A DNA stretch of 11,854 bases from Clostridia bacterium (GTDB taxonomy: Bacteria > Bacillota > DSM-521 > Neomoorellales > Neomoorellaceae): the NCBI GenBank assembly GCA_012727745.1, contig JAAYGJ010000278.1, forward strand, positions 1-11,854, written 5' to 3'. The notes below the pieces were generated by a model. That model did not search any database and was not told the origin of the DNA. It saw nothing but the letters and a program-made list of their open reading frames with translations. Shown here in pieces: positions 1 through 6,728 of the stretch. The stretch's first letter is position 1; the number at the start of each line of letters is the position of its first letter. Made by a program: the position numbers and the translations under genes.

Positions 1-2
1 GA

Positions 3-416
3 ACAACGGTTCACAATATCGAGCTAAAACCCGGCAAGGGCGGCCAGATGGTCCGTTCTGCCGGCGCCGGAGCTCAGCTAATGGCCATAGAAGGAGGATA
101 TGCCCTCCTCCGCCTGCCTTCAGGGGAGGTGCGCAAGGTGCGGGAAGAATGCCGGGCGACGATCGGCCAGGTAGGCATTCTGGATTGGGAAATTATCACT
201 ATTGGCAAGGCTGGACGCAAACGCTGGCTTGGGTTGCGTCCTACAGTACGCGGGGTAGTTATGAACGCAGTTGACCATCCCCATGGAGGCGGTGAAGGCA
301 AAGCGCCGGTAGGACGTAAGCGCCCGGTAACACCCTGGGGTAAGCCAGCAGTGGGCGGCAAGACACGTAAGAAAAATAAAGCAAGCGATAGACTGATTGT
401 TAGTCGCCGTAAGTAG
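3..416 (+). CDS. rplB: Large-subunit ribosomal protein L2, C-terminal part (5' end outside window)
   Basis: L2 is a primary 23S rRNA binder needed for subunit association and for the peptidyl transferase centre. The gene enters the window already open. Reading from base 3 gives 137 residues, about the last half of a protein usually near 275 residues. The visible part carries the C-terminal SH3-like domain and the glycine-rich tail. The signature HPHGGGEG is at visible residues 92-99; its histidine region lies near the peptidyl transferase centre in characterised ribosomes. The basic tail ends SRRK before TAG at 414-416. The internal ATG at base 48 is not a start, because L2-like sequence (NIELKPGKGGQ) continues upstream of it. 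rpsS follows after 34 nt. Identification is very secure; only the N-terminal half is unseen. Confidence 0.97.
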   Translation, partial: TTVHNIELKPGKGGQMVRSAGAGAQLMAIEGGYALLRLPSGEVRKVREECRATIGQVGILDWEIITIGKAGRKRWLGLRPTVRGVVMNAVDHPHGGGEGKAPVGRKRPVTPWGKPAVGGKTRKKNKASDRLIVSRRK

Positions 417-450
417 CAAAAAGTAGCGTGGCGAAAGGAGGTTCGTTTTA

Positions 451-735
451 GTGGGCCGTTCCCTGAAAAAAGGGCCATATTGCAATGAAAAGTTGTTGGC
501 AAAGATTAGAGAAATGAATGAGAAAGGTAACAAACGGGTTATAAAGACCTGGTCGCGCCGCTCTACTATCTTTCCCGAAATGGTTGGCCATACTTTAGCT
601 GTTCATGACGGCCGCAAACATGTGCCAATTTATATTACCGAGGATATGGTTGGACATAAGCTGGGCGAGTTTGCTCCTACCCGGACCTTTCGGGGTCATG
701 GACACCATACCGAGCGTTCCACGGCGCTGAAGTAA
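451..735 (+). CDS. rpsS: Small-subunit ribosomal protein S19
   Basis: S19 sits in the head of the 30S subunit beside S13 and contacts the A-site finger of the large subunit. The 94-residue product has the family's usual length and hallmark segments: N-terminal GRSLKKGPY, then TWSRRSTIFPEMVGHT in the middle, and EFAPTRTFRGH near the C-terminus. The start is GTG at 451, preceded by AAAGGAGG at 434-441 with a 9-nt spacer. No other start fits the conserved MGRSLKKGP beginning. It lies 34 nt after rplB and 19 nt before rplV in the usual S10-operon order. Confidence 0.97.
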   Translation: MGRSLKKGPYCNEKLLAKIREMNEKGNKRVIKTWSRRSTIFPEMVGHTLAVHDGRKHVPIYITEDMVGHKLGEFAPTRTFRGHGHHTERSTALK

Positions 736-740
736 GGGGG

Positions 741-754
741 TACAGAGTACAGAG
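741..754 (+). repeat. Perfect 7-bp tandem duplication in the rplV leader
   Basis: TACAGAG occurs twice head to tail (741-747 and 748-754), directly between the AAGGGGG ribosome binding site (734-740) and the rplV ATG at 755. With both copies the spacer is 14 nt, longer than the roughly 5-9 nt seen elsewhere in this window. With one copy it would be 7 nt. The repeat is seen directly; an effect on translation is inference. Confidence 0.85.
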
Positions 755-1093
755 ATGGAAGCTAAAGCTGTAGCAAAGTATATCCGGATCTCACCGCGGC
801 GATTACGACAGGTGATAAATTTGATCCGCGGTAAAGATGTCCGGGAAGCAGAGGCGATTTTGGCAGCGATGCCCAAGCGTGGAGCAAAGGCGGTGGCCAA
901 GGTTTTAAAATCGGCGGTGGCCAATGCGGAGCATAATTATGAACTTGATGCCAGCGAACTGCTTGTTAGTCGCGCCTTTGTCGATGAAGGACCAACTATG
1001 AAACGTTACCGACCGAGGGCCAGAGGGCAGGCCAATTTGCGCCGCAAACGCTCCAGCCACATTACTGTAGTGGTTGGAGAAAAGGAGGACTGA
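755..1093 (+). CDS. rplV: Large-subunit ribosomal protein L22
   Basis: L22 binds several 23S rRNA domains, and its long beta hairpin lines the peptide exit tunnel, where changes can give macrolide resistance. The 112-residue product matches the family length. Its N-terminal AKYIRISPRRLR is typical, and the C-terminal segment with KRYRPRARG (about residues 87-95) is the tunnel-hairpin region. The ATG at 755 gives the conserved N-terminus, but its ribosome binding site (AAGGGGG, 734-740) is 14 nt away because of a tandem 7-bp duplication. The 3' end contains the rpsC ribosome binding site, and only 4 nt separate the TGA from the rpsC start, which favours translational coupling. Confidence 0.97.
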   Translation: MEAKAVAKYIRISPRRLRQVINLIRGKDVREAEAILAAMPKRGAKAVAKVLKSAVANAEHNYELDASELLVSRAFVDEGPTMKRYRPRARGQANLRRKRSSHITVVVGEKED

Positions 1094-1097
1094 TTGC

Positions 1098-1757
1098 GTG
1101 GGTCAAAAAGTACACCCCAAAGGATTACGCATCGGAATTATTCGCGATTGGGACTCGCGCTGGTATGCCGATAAGGATTATAAGAATTTACTCCATGAAG
1201 ACTTGAAGATACGGGCTTTTATCAAAAAACGTTTATACCAGGCGGGTATATCAACTATAGAAATTGAACGGGCGGCTAACCGTGTGAAAGTCATTGTGCA
1301 CACTGCCAAACCCGGCGTTATTATTGGCCGGGGCGGCACAGAAGTTGAAGCGTTGCGGAAAGAGCTGGAGGATTTAACCGGCAAACAGGTTAACCTTAAC
1401 ATTGTCGAGATTAAAAAACCGGAACTGGATGCCCAGCTGGTGGCTGAGAACATTGCCGCCCAGCTGGAAAGACGGATAAGCTTCCGCCGGGCAATGAAAC
1501 AGGCTGTAGCCAGATCCATGCGTATGGGTGCCCAGGGTATTAGAGTAGCTTGTGGTGGCCGCCTGGGCGGGGCTGAAATAGCCCGGACCGAATGGTACAG
1601 TGAGGGCAAGGTTCCGTTGCATACTCTGCGTGCTGATATTGATTACGGCTTTGCCGAGGCTAATACCACTTATGGCAAGATAGGCGTTAAGGTATGGCTG
1701 TATAAGGGAGAAGTATTGCCTGACCGCAATAAGGTCCAGGAAGGGGGCAGTAAATAA
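1098..1757 (+). CDS. rpsC: Small-subunit ribosomal protein S3
   Basis: S3 lies at the mRNA entry channel of the 30S subunit and contributes to mRNA unwinding together with S4 and S5. I place the start at GTG 1098, giving MGQKVHPKGLRIGI, the conserved family N-terminus, 9 nt after AAAGGAGG (1081-1088). An ATG 24 nt upstream in the same frame precedes the ribosome binding site and is rejected. The product is 219 residues, typical for the family. A KH domain is visible around residues 40-110, with the RNA-binding GxxG loop GRGG at 77-80, followed by the C-terminal S3 domain (CGGRLGGAEIARTEW). The stop TAA overlaps the first base of the rplP ATG (TAATG). Confidence 0.96.
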   Translation: MGQKVHPKGLRIGIIRDWDSRWYADKDYKNLLHEDLKIRAFIKKRLYQAGISTIEIERAANRVKVIVHTAKPGVIIGRGGTEVEALRKELEDLTGKQVNLNIVEIKKPELDAQLVAENIAAQLERRISFRRAMKQAVARSMRMGAQGIRVACGGRLGGAEIARTEWYSEGKVPLHTLRADIDYGFAEANTTYGKIGVKVWLYKGEVLPDRNKVQEGGSK

Positions 1758-2191
1758 TGCTAATGCCCAAAAGAGTAAAATACCGTAAGCCTCACCGGCC
1801 GGGAACCCGGGGCAGGGCTACCAGAGGCACTGAGGTAACCTTTGGGGATTTTGGCCTGCAGGCCCTGGAACCAGCCTGGATAACCAGCCGTCAAATTGAA
1901 GCTGCCCGCATTGCTATGACCCGTTATATTAAACGTGGCGGCAAGGTCTGGATTAAAATTTTCCCCGACACACCGATTACCGCTAAGCCGGCTGAAACCC
2001 GAATGGGTAGCGGTAAAGGCACACCAGAATACTGGGTGGCAGTCGTAAAACCAGGGCGTGTTCTTTTTGAGTTGGCCGGGGTGTCTGAAGAAGTAGCGCG
2101 GGAAGCAATGCGCCTGGCAGCCCATAAGCTGCCCATCAAGACCAAATTTATTAAACGGACGAGATTGGGTGGTGAGGTCAGTGAAAGCTAG
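1757..2191 (+). CDS. rplP: Large-subunit ribosomal protein L16
   Basis: L16 helps position the A-site tRNA and is needed late in 50S assembly. The 144-residue product is of usual length and begins MLMPKRVKYRKPHR. An internal ATG at 1763 would shorten it by two residues, but the longer form matches related Firmicute proteins. Recognisable segments are GDFGLQALEPAW (about residues 31-42) and the conserved region with MGSGKGTPEYWVAVV. The start ATG shares one base with the rpsC stop, with GGGGG (1743-1747) as the ribosome binding site, so the pair is probably translationally coupled. The 3' end overlaps rpmC by about 11 nt. Confidence 0.96.
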   Translation: MLMPKRVKYRKPHRPGTRGRATRGTEVTFGDFGLQALEPAWITSRQIEAARIAMTRYIKRGGKVWIKIFPDTPITAKPAETRMGSGKGTPEYWVAVVKPGRVLFELAGVSEEVAREAMRLAAHKLPIKTKFIKRTRLGGEVSES

Positions 2192-2390
2192 TGAGTTACG
2201 CGATTTGACCACCGAAGAGCTCATCCAGAAAGTCAACGAACTCAAGCAAGAATTATTTAATTTAAGATTTCAGTTGGCCACAGGGCAGACCGATAACGCC
2301 ATGCGCTTGCGGGAAGTGCGACGGAGTATTGCCCGGGCTAAGACAGTCTTGCGCGAACGGGAACTAAATAAGGAACGGGCTCTAGGCTAA
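2181..2390 (+). CDS. rpmC: Large-subunit ribosomal protein L29
   Basis: L29 is a small two-helix protein beside the exit tunnel, next to L23, where nascent-chain factors dock. GTG at 2181 gives 69 residues starting MKASELRDLTTEEL, the family N-terminus. GTG codons at 2169 and 2172 would add three or four residues and cannot be excluded. The purine-rich GGTGAGG just upstream (2171-2177) is only 3 nt from the chosen start, which is a tight fit. The hallmark ELFNLRFQLATGQ is present, followed by the arginine-rich second helix. It overlaps the rplP end by 11 nt, and rpsQ follows after 25 nt. Confidence 0.93.
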   Translation: MKASELRDLTTEELIQKVNELKQELFNLRFQLATGQTDNAMRLREVRRSIARAKTVLRERELNKERALG

Positions 2391-2415
2391 ATGATAAAGG
2401 AAGGAGGCAGGCTTT

Positions 2416-2670
2416 TTGCAAAGAAAAAACCGCAAGACCCGGATCGGCAGGGTAGTCAGCGATAAAATGGACAAAACTGTAGTAGTTGCCGTTGAGTACC
2501 GGGGCCCTCACCCCTTACTAGGTAAGTATATCGTCCATACCAAAAAATTTAAAAGTCATGATGAAAAGAATGAGTGCCAGGTTGGCGATAAAGTGAAGAT
2601 TAGCGAAACCCGACCTTTAAGCAAAGAAAAAAGGTGGCGGGTAGTGGAAATCCTGGAGAGAGCCAAATAG
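2416..2670 (+). CDS. rpsQ: Small-subunit ribosomal protein S17
   Basis: S17 is a primary 16S rRNA binding protein of OB fold, important early in 30S assembly. TTG at 2416, 8 nt after a perfect AAGGAGG (2401-2407), gives 84 residues, the usual length. The family segments RIGRVVSDKMDKTVVV and KKFKSHDE are visible, followed by GDKVKISETRPLSKEKRW. No ATG or GTG is available that would keep the conserved N-terminus, so the TTG start is well supported. The gap to rplN is 31 nt and contains only the rplN ribosome binding site. Confidence 0.96.
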   Translation: MQRKNRKTRIGRVVSDKMDKTVVVAVEYRGPHPLLGKYIVHTKKFKSHDEKNECQVGDKVKISETRPLSKEKRWRVVEILERAK

Positions 2671-2701
2671 CCTTATTCTTCCGTTGGGAAGGAGGTAAAC
2701 T

Positions 2702-3070
2702 ATGATTCAACAGGAATCGGTCTTAAAAGTCGGAGATAATACCGGGGCCAAGAAACTAATGTGTATTCGTGTCCTGGGCGGCTCGGGAAGGCGTTATGCA
2801 AGCGTTGGCGATATTATAATTGCCTCAGTTAAAGAAGCAACGCCAGGAGGCGTGGTTAAGAAAGGCGATGTAGTGCGAGCGGTTGTGGTGCGCACAAAAA
2901 ATACAATAAAGCGTAAGGATGGCACCTGTATTCGGTTTAATGAAAATGCTGCTGTTATTATAAATGAGCAGAACAACCCCCGCGGTACGCGCATATTTGG
3001 ACCGGTTGCCAGAGAACTACGGGAAAAGGAATTCATGAAGATTGTCTCTCTGGCGCCTGAAGTGTTATAG
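2702..3070 (+). CDS. rplN: Large-subunit ribosomal protein L14
   Basis: L14 is a beta-barrel protein on the subunit interface. It forms an intersubunit bridge, and in known systems it is the docking site for the silencing factor RsfS. The 122-residue length is the family norm. The N-terminus MIQQESVLKVGDNTGAK is typical, and the signature VVVRTKN is followed by RFNENAAVIIN. ATG at 2702 lies 6 nt after AAGGAGG (2689-2695). In many bacteria this gene opens the spc operon, but here I see no promoter in the 31-nt gap after rpsQ, so transcription probably continues from upstream. Confidence 0.97.
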   Translation: MIQQESVLKVGDNTGAKKLMCIRVLGGSGRRYASVGDIIIASVKEATPGGVVKKGDVVRAVVVRTKNTIKRKDGTCIRFNENAAVIINEQNNPRGTRIFGPVARELREKEFMKIVSLAPEVL

Positions 3071-3090
3071 GAAAAGGGGAGGTGGAACAA

Positions 3091-3417
3091 TTGACCACAC
3101 CCAGGATTCATGTTAAAAAGGGCGATACGGTAGTAGTTATCACCGGTAAGGATAAAGGCCAAAAGGGTAAGGTTATAAGCGTCGAACCCGCTAAAGGCAG
3201 GGTTTATGTTGAGGGCGTTAATATAGTAAAACGTCATACGCGCCCAACGCAGAAGTTGCGCCAGGGCGGGATTTTAGAGAAAGAGGCACCAATAGCAAGC
3301 AGTAACGTTATGCTATACTGCAGCAAGTGCAAAAATGCTACCCGGCTGGGCAAAAAAATCCTGGCTGACGGCAGTAAAGCCAGAGTTTGCAAAAAGTGCG
3401 GCGAAGTTCTTGATTAG
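3091..3417 (+). CDS. rplX: Large-subunit ribosomal protein L24, zinc-ribbon-bearing form
   Basis: L24 is a 50S assembly initiator that binds the 5' part of 23S rRNA and lies near the tunnel exit. A KOW motif covers about residues 5-35 (HVKKGDTVVVITGKDKG). I choose TTG 3091, 8 nt after GGGGAGG (3076-3082), giving 108 residues that begin MTTPRIHVKKGD. GTG 3082 is in frame but sits inside the ribosome binding site itself and is rejected. The C-terminal third has two CxxC pairs (C77/C80 and C100/C103), a likely zinc ribbon common in Firmicute L24. rplE follows after 24 nt. Confidence 0.95.
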   Translation: MTTPRIHVKKGDTVVVITGKDKGQKGKVISVEPAKGRVYVEGVNIVKRHTRPTQKLRQGGILEKEAPIASSNVMLYCSKCKNATRLGKKILADGSKARVCKKCGEVLD

Positions 3418-3441
3418 GCCCAGTAAAGGTGGGCTAGTGAT

Positions 3442-3984
3442 ATGGCCAGACTTAAAGAAAAATATAAAACGGAAATCGTTGCTAACCTCAAAGATAAGTT
3501 CGGCTATAAAAACGTTATGCAGGTTCCCAGACTGAAAAAGATAGTTATCAATATGGGTGTAGGTGAGGCGGTCCAAAACCCCAAGGCAATAGACGGAGCC
3601 GTTCAAGATTTAGCAGCCATTTCGGGACAAAGGCCGGTTGTAACCAAAGCTAAAAAGTCTATCGCAGCATTTAAACTTCGTGAAGGGATGAAAATTGGCT
3701 GCAAGGTAACCTTACGAGGCGAACGAATGTATGAATTCCTGGATCGCTTAATTAACGTTGCCCTGCCGCGGGTAAGGGATTTTCGCGGAGTGTCACCAAA
3801 CTCCTTTGACGGTCGCGGCAACTACACCCTCGGATTAAGAGAGCAATTGCTGTTCCCGGAGATTGAATATGACAAAATCGATAAGACCAGGGGCCTTGAA
3901 GTAGTAATAGTAACCACTGCCAAAAGTGATGTAGAGGCCCGGGAGCTATTACGCGGCTTTGGAATGCCGTTCCGTGAACATTAA
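3442..3984 (+). CDS. rplE: Large-subunit ribosomal protein L5
   Basis: L5 binds 5S rRNA, joins it to the central protuberance and contacts P-site tRNA and S13. The 180-residue product has the family length. Signature stretches include MQVPRLKKIVINMGVGE (about residues 26-42), a KKSIAAFKLREGMKIGCKVTLRG region and the C-terminal GFGMPF. ATG 3442 is preceded by AAAGGTGGG (3425-3433), a near-consensus site with one mismatch and an 8-nt spacer. The gene is followed after 13 nt by rpsN, whose ribosome binding site overlaps the rplE stop. Confidence 0.97.
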   Translation: MARLKEKYKTEIVANLKDKFGYKNVMQVPRLKKIVINMGVGEAVQNPKAIDGAVQDLAAISGQRPVVTKAKKSIAAFKLREGMKIGCKVTLRGERMYEFLDRLINVALPRVRDFRGVSPNSFDGRGNYTLGLREQLLFPEIEYDKIDKTRGLEVVIVTTAKSDVEARELLRGFGMPFREH

Positions 3985-3997
3985 AAAGGAGGATACT

Positions 3998-4183
3998 ATG
4001 GCCAAAAAGTCTTTGCGTGTCAAGCAGTCCCGACCGCAGAAATTTAAAGTGCGTGCTTATAACCGTTGTATGCGGTGTGGGCGTCCCCATGGTTATATGC
4101 GGAAGTTTGGCCTGTGCCGGATTTGTTTTCGTGAGTTAGCTTATCGAGGCGAGCTTCCCGGCATCAGCAAAGCTAGCTGGTAA
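3998..4183 (+). CDS. rpsN: Small-subunit ribosomal protein S14, zinc-binding short type (S14Z)
   Basis: S14 lies in the 30S head near the A site. This is the short zinc form: 61 residues with C24-x2-C27 and C40-x2-C43 (CMRCG and CRICF), instead of the longer cysteine-free form of about 90-100 residues. ATG 3998 follows AAAAAGGAGG (3983-3992) with a 5-nt spacer. An upstream in-frame ATG at 3959 lies inside rplE and would add 13 residues with no family match. The four intact cysteines imply the zinc-loaded version is the standard housekeeping S14 here. A zinc-independent paralogue elsewhere in the genome is possible but not visible. Confidence 0.97.
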   Translation: MAKKSLRVKQSRPQKFKVRAYNRCMRCGRPHGYMRKFGLCRICFRELAYRGELPGISKASW

Positions 4184-4219
4184 ATGCGGGGATATGAAGG
4201 AAGGGGGTAGTTGCAATTG

Positions 4220-4612
4220 ATGACCGATCCCATTGCTGATTTTCTGACCCGCATCCGTAATGCGAACATGATCTACCAGGAAGAGGTAGAAGTGCCAGCT
4301 TCTAAGGTCAAGCGGGCTATAGCAGAAATCTTAAAGAATGAAGGTTACATCAAGAGCTACGAATATATTGAAGACAATAAGCAGGGCAAGATTAAGCTCT
4401 ATCTAAAATATGGCCCGAACCGGGAAAAAGTAATTACCGGTTTGAAACGGATTAGCCGCCCGGGCTTGCGGATTTATGCTAAAAAAGGGGAAGTTCCTAA
4501 AGTCCTGGGCGGTCTGGGGACGGCGGTAATCTCAACCAGTAAAGGCATCTTAACAGATAAGCAGGCGCGCCGGGAAGGTGTCGGCGGCGAAGTAATCTGC
4601 TATATCTGGTAA
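4220..4612 (+). CDS. rpsH: Small-subunit ribosomal protein S8
   Basis: S8 is a primary binder of the central domain of 16S rRNA; in enterobacteria it also represses the spc operon. ATG 4220 gives 130 residues beginning MTDPIADFLTRIRNAN. TTG codons at 4217 and 4211 are in frame. TTG 4217 would give MMTDP, resembling the M-x-MTDP start of some relatives, and sits better (9 nt) from the AAGGAAGGGGG tract (4197-4207) than the ATG does (12 nt), so the start is uncertain by one to three residues. The C-terminal ISTSKGILTDKQAR followed by GGEVICYIW is the S8 signature. Confidence 0.95.
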   Translation: MTDPIADFLTRIRNANMIYQEEVEVPASKVKRAIAEILKNEGYIKSYEYIEDNKQGKIKLYLKYGPNREKVITGLKRISRPGLRIYAKKGEVPKVLGGLGTAVISTSKGILTDKQARREGVGGEVICYIW

Positions 4613-4628
4613 GGCTGGAGGTGATCAG

Positions 4629-5177
4629 GTGTCACGTATAGGCAGGATGCCGGTGACAATACCGGCAGGAGTAGAGGTAGATATTGACGCAAATCATATA
4701 ACAGTTAAAGGGCCTAAAGGACAATTGAGCCGCAAATTTCCAACCGAAATCACAATCAGCCGTGAAGGCGACGTGATTAAACTTACCCGGCCTTCAGACG
4801 CTAAACCCCATCGAGCACTTCACGGACTTTCGCGGACGCTGTTGCAGAATATGGTTACTGGTGTAACCCAGGGCTATACCAAAAACCTGGAACTGGCAGG
4901 GGTAGGTTACCGGGCTGCCAAGCAGGGTAATAAGCTGGTTCTTACAGTGGGCTATTCTCACCCTGTGGAAATAATACCGGAGGAAGGCCTGGAGATCGAA
5001 GTTCCAGCTCCTAACCGGATAAGCGTCAAAGGTATTGACAAAGAGGCTGTAGGTGCACTGGCAGCCAAAATACGCGACGTGCGTCCTCCGGAACCATATA
5101 AGGGCAAAGGTATTAAATACGAAGGCGAAAAGATCCGACGCAAAGTTGGTAAGACTGGCGCTAAGGGCGGTAGCTAA
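4629..5177 (+). CDS. rplF: Large-subunit ribosomal protein L6
   Basis: L6 is a two-domain protein near the factor-binding site and sarcin-ricin loop, required late in 50S assembly. The 182-residue length is typical. The N-terminal SRIGRMPVTIPAGV and the C-terminal segment RPPEPYKGKGIKYEGE (about residues 154-169) identify the family. GTG 4629 follows GGAGGTGATC at 4617-4626, a ten-base match to the full anti-Shine-Dalgarno complement and the longest such match in the window. That suggests strong initiation despite the GTG. rplR starts 14 nt after the stop. Confidence 0.97.
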   Translation: MSRIGRMPVTIPAGVEVDIDANHITVKGPKGQLSRKFPTEITISREGDVIKLTRPSDAKPHRALHGLSRTLLQNMVTGVTQGYTKNLELAGVGYRAAKQGNKLVLTVGYSHPVEIIPEEGLEIEVPAPNRISVKGIDKEAVGALAAKIRDVRPPEPYKGKGIKYEGEKIRRKVGKTGAKGGS

Positions 5178-5191
5178 TAGGAGGTAAAAAG

Positions 5192-5557
5192 ATGTCCAAA
5201 GCAAAAAACCGTAAATTGGCGCAGCAGCGAAGACGCTTAAGGGTGCGGCAGCGTCTAACCGGCACTCCGGAAAGGCCACGCCTGTCTGTTTACCGCAGCC
5301 TTTGCCATATTTATGCCCAAATAATCGACGATACCAGGGGAGTTACTCTGGTTGCCGCTTCTACGCTGGAACCTTCGTTAAAGGGGCTTGGCAATACAAG
5401 AGATATTGAGGCTGCAAAAAAGGTGGGGCAGGCTATTGCACAGAAAGCCTTGGCCAAAGGGATTGACAAGGTCGTATTTGACCGGGGCGGCTATCTTTAT
5501 CACGGCCGCGTAGCTGCTGTTGCTGAAGGGGCCCGGGAAGCAGGGCTTAAGTTCTAA
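5192..5557 (+). CDS. rplR: Large-subunit ribosomal protein L18
   Basis: L18 binds 5S rRNA with L5 in the central protuberance. The 121-residue protein has the normal length, with a very basic N-terminal tail (about residues 1-25) and the conserved RPRLSVYRSLCHIYAQIIDD region. The C-terminal VVFDRGGYLYHGRVAAVAEGAREAGL is diagnostic. ATG 5192 lies 7 nt after TAGGAGGT (5178-5185). It sits 14 nt after rplF and 20 nt before rpsE. Confidence 0.97.
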   Translation: MSKAKNRKLAQQRRRLRVRQRLTGTPERPRLSVYRSLCHIYAQIIDDTRGVTLVAASTLEPSLKGLGNTRDIEAAKKVGQAIAQKALAKGIDKVVFDRGGYLYHGRVAAVAEGAREAGLKF

Positions 5558-5577
5558 CATATGAAAGGAGGGAAATA

Positions 5578-6078
5578 ATGGCTCGCTTAGAAGCGAACGA
5601 ACTTGAAATAACTGAAAAAGTTGTTCATATAAATCGGGTAGCCAAGGTGGTAAAGGGTGGCAGGCGTTTTAGTTTTTCTGCTCTAGTGGTGGTTGGCGAC
5701 GGTAAAGGACATGTTGGCGCCGGCCTGGGTAAAGCAGGGGAAGTACCGGAAGCCATTCGCAAAGGTATTGAGGATGGCAAGAAAAACCTCATCAAAGTAC
5801 CAATGGTAGGGACTACCATTCCCCATGAGATTATTGGCAGGTACGGTGCTGGCAAGGTGCTTTTGAAGCCAGCTGCCCCCGGTACTGGTGTTATTGCCGG
5901 AGGACCGGTGCGAGCAGTTTTAGAGGCAGCCGGTGTACGTGATATTTTAACTAAATACCTGGGATCAGCCAACCCGAATAATGCCGTATATGCTACTATT
6001 GAAGGTTTGAAACAACTCAAAAAAGCTGAAGAGGTAGCCCGTCTGCGGGATAAAACTGTGGCGGAGCTAATCGGCTAG
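5578..6078 (+). CDS. rpsE: Small-subunit ribosomal protein S5
   Basis: S5 acts in decoding fidelity and at the mRNA entry channel; its N-terminal loop (here around VVKGGRRFSFSAL, residues 22-34) is where spectinomycin resistance changes map. The 166-residue length is usual for Firmicutes. The double-stranded-RNA-binding-like N-terminal domain is followed by the C-terminal domain with GTGVIAGGPVRAVLEAAGV and LGSANPNN. ATG 5578 follows AAAGGAGGG (5564-5572) by 5 nt. No resistance-type deletion in the loop is evident. The stop overlaps the rpmD ribosome binding site. Confidence 0.97.
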   Translation: MARLEANELEITEKVVHINRVAKVVKGGRRFSFSALVVVGDGKGHVGAGLGKAGEVPEAIRKGIEDGKKNLIKVPMVGTTIPHEIIGRYGAGKVLLKPAAPGTGVIAGGPVRAVLEAAGVRDILTKYLGSANPNNAVYATIEGLKQLKKAEEVARLRDKTVAELIG

Positions 6079-6089
6079 GAGGAATGGCA

Positions 6090-6272
6090 TTGGCGAATCT
6101 TAGAATCACCCTGGTTAGGAGTTTAATTGGCAGGCCGGAGACAGAACGCAAAACGGCCCGGGCTTTAGGCCTAAAGAAAATTAACGCAGCAGTAATCAGA
6201 CCGGATACTCCGGAAGTAAGGGGTCAGGCCAAAAAGCTAGCCCACCTGGTCCGTGTAGAAGAAATCGATTAG
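6090..6272 (+). CDS. rpmD: Large-subunit ribosomal protein L30
   Basis: L30 is a small late-assembly 50S protein. I choose TTG 6090, which gives exactly 60 residues starting MANLRITLVRSLIGRP, matching the family. AGGAGG (6077-6082) is 7 nt upstream. An in-frame ATG at 6084 would add MA but lies only 1 nt after the ribosome binding site, too close for normal initiation; it cannot be wholly excluded. The conserved LGLKKINAAV and C-terminal HLVRVEEI are present. rplO follows after 12 nt, with its ribosome binding site overlapping the rpmD stop. Confidence 0.94.
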   Translation: MANLRITLVRSLIGRPETERKTARALGLKKINAAVIRPDTPEVRGQAKKLAHLVRVEEID

Positions 6273-6284
6273 GAGGTGACAGGG

Positions 6285-6728
6285 GTGCGCTTGCATGAGT
6301 TACATCCTGCCCCCGGTTCGCGCCGTAAAAAAAACCGGGTGGGTCGGGGAATTGGCTCCGGGCTTGGCAAAACAGCCGGGCGCGGCCATAAAGGCCAGAA
6401 GGCCCGTTCCGGCGGTGGTGTCCGCCGCGGCTTTGAAGGGGGACAAATGCCCTTAATTCGCCGTATACCTAAAAGAGGTTTTACTAACATATTTGCCCGC
6501 AAACCTGTAGCTATTATTAATGTAGGCGACCTGGAACGTTTTGATGATGGCACAGTAGTAACCCCGGAATTATTAGCCGAAGCCGGTTTGGTTAAGCAAG
6601 CACGTAACGGAGTAAAACTTCTGGGCGAAGGCCAGATTAGCAAGAAATTGACAGTAAAAATTCAGGCGGCCAGCAGCCAGGCCATTGCCAAAATCGAGGC
6701 AGCCGGTGGCAAAGTTGAGGTGATGTAG
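6285..6728 (+). CDS. rplO: Large-subunit ribosomal protein L15
   Basis: L15 is a late-assembly 50S protein whose glycine- and arginine-rich N-terminal arm reaches deep into 23S rRNA. GTG 6285 gives 147 residues starting MRLHELHPAPGSR, 8 nt after GGAGG (6272-6276). GTG 6276 is in frame but forms part of the GGAGGTGA binding site and is rejected. The arm contains KNRVGRGIGSGLGKTAGRGH, followed by GGVRRGFEGGQMPLIRRIPKRGF; the C-terminal globular domain ends AAGGKVEVM. The TAG is immediately followed by the secY GTG with no spacer, and the secY ribosome binding site lies inside rplO. Confidence 0.97.
   Translation: MRLHELHPAPGSRRKKNRVGRGIGSGLGKTAGRGHKGQKARSGGGVRRGFEGGQMPLIRRIPKRGFTNIFARKPVAIINVGDLERFDDGTVVTPELLAEAGLVKQARNGVKLLGEGQISKKLTVKIQAASSQAIAKIEAAGGKVEVM

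Noticed and set aside
74..533. Long minus-strand open frames opposite rplB and rpsS, and similar ones opposite other genes
   Set aside because: They lie fully opposite conserved ribosomal genes, are mutually overlapping in different frames and show no family features. They are shadows of the coding strand.
3442..4612. E. coli-type S8 repressor target in the rplE region
   Set aside because: I could not identify the 16S-like helix 21 mimic near the rplE start, and this regulation is known from enterobacteria rather than Firmicutes.
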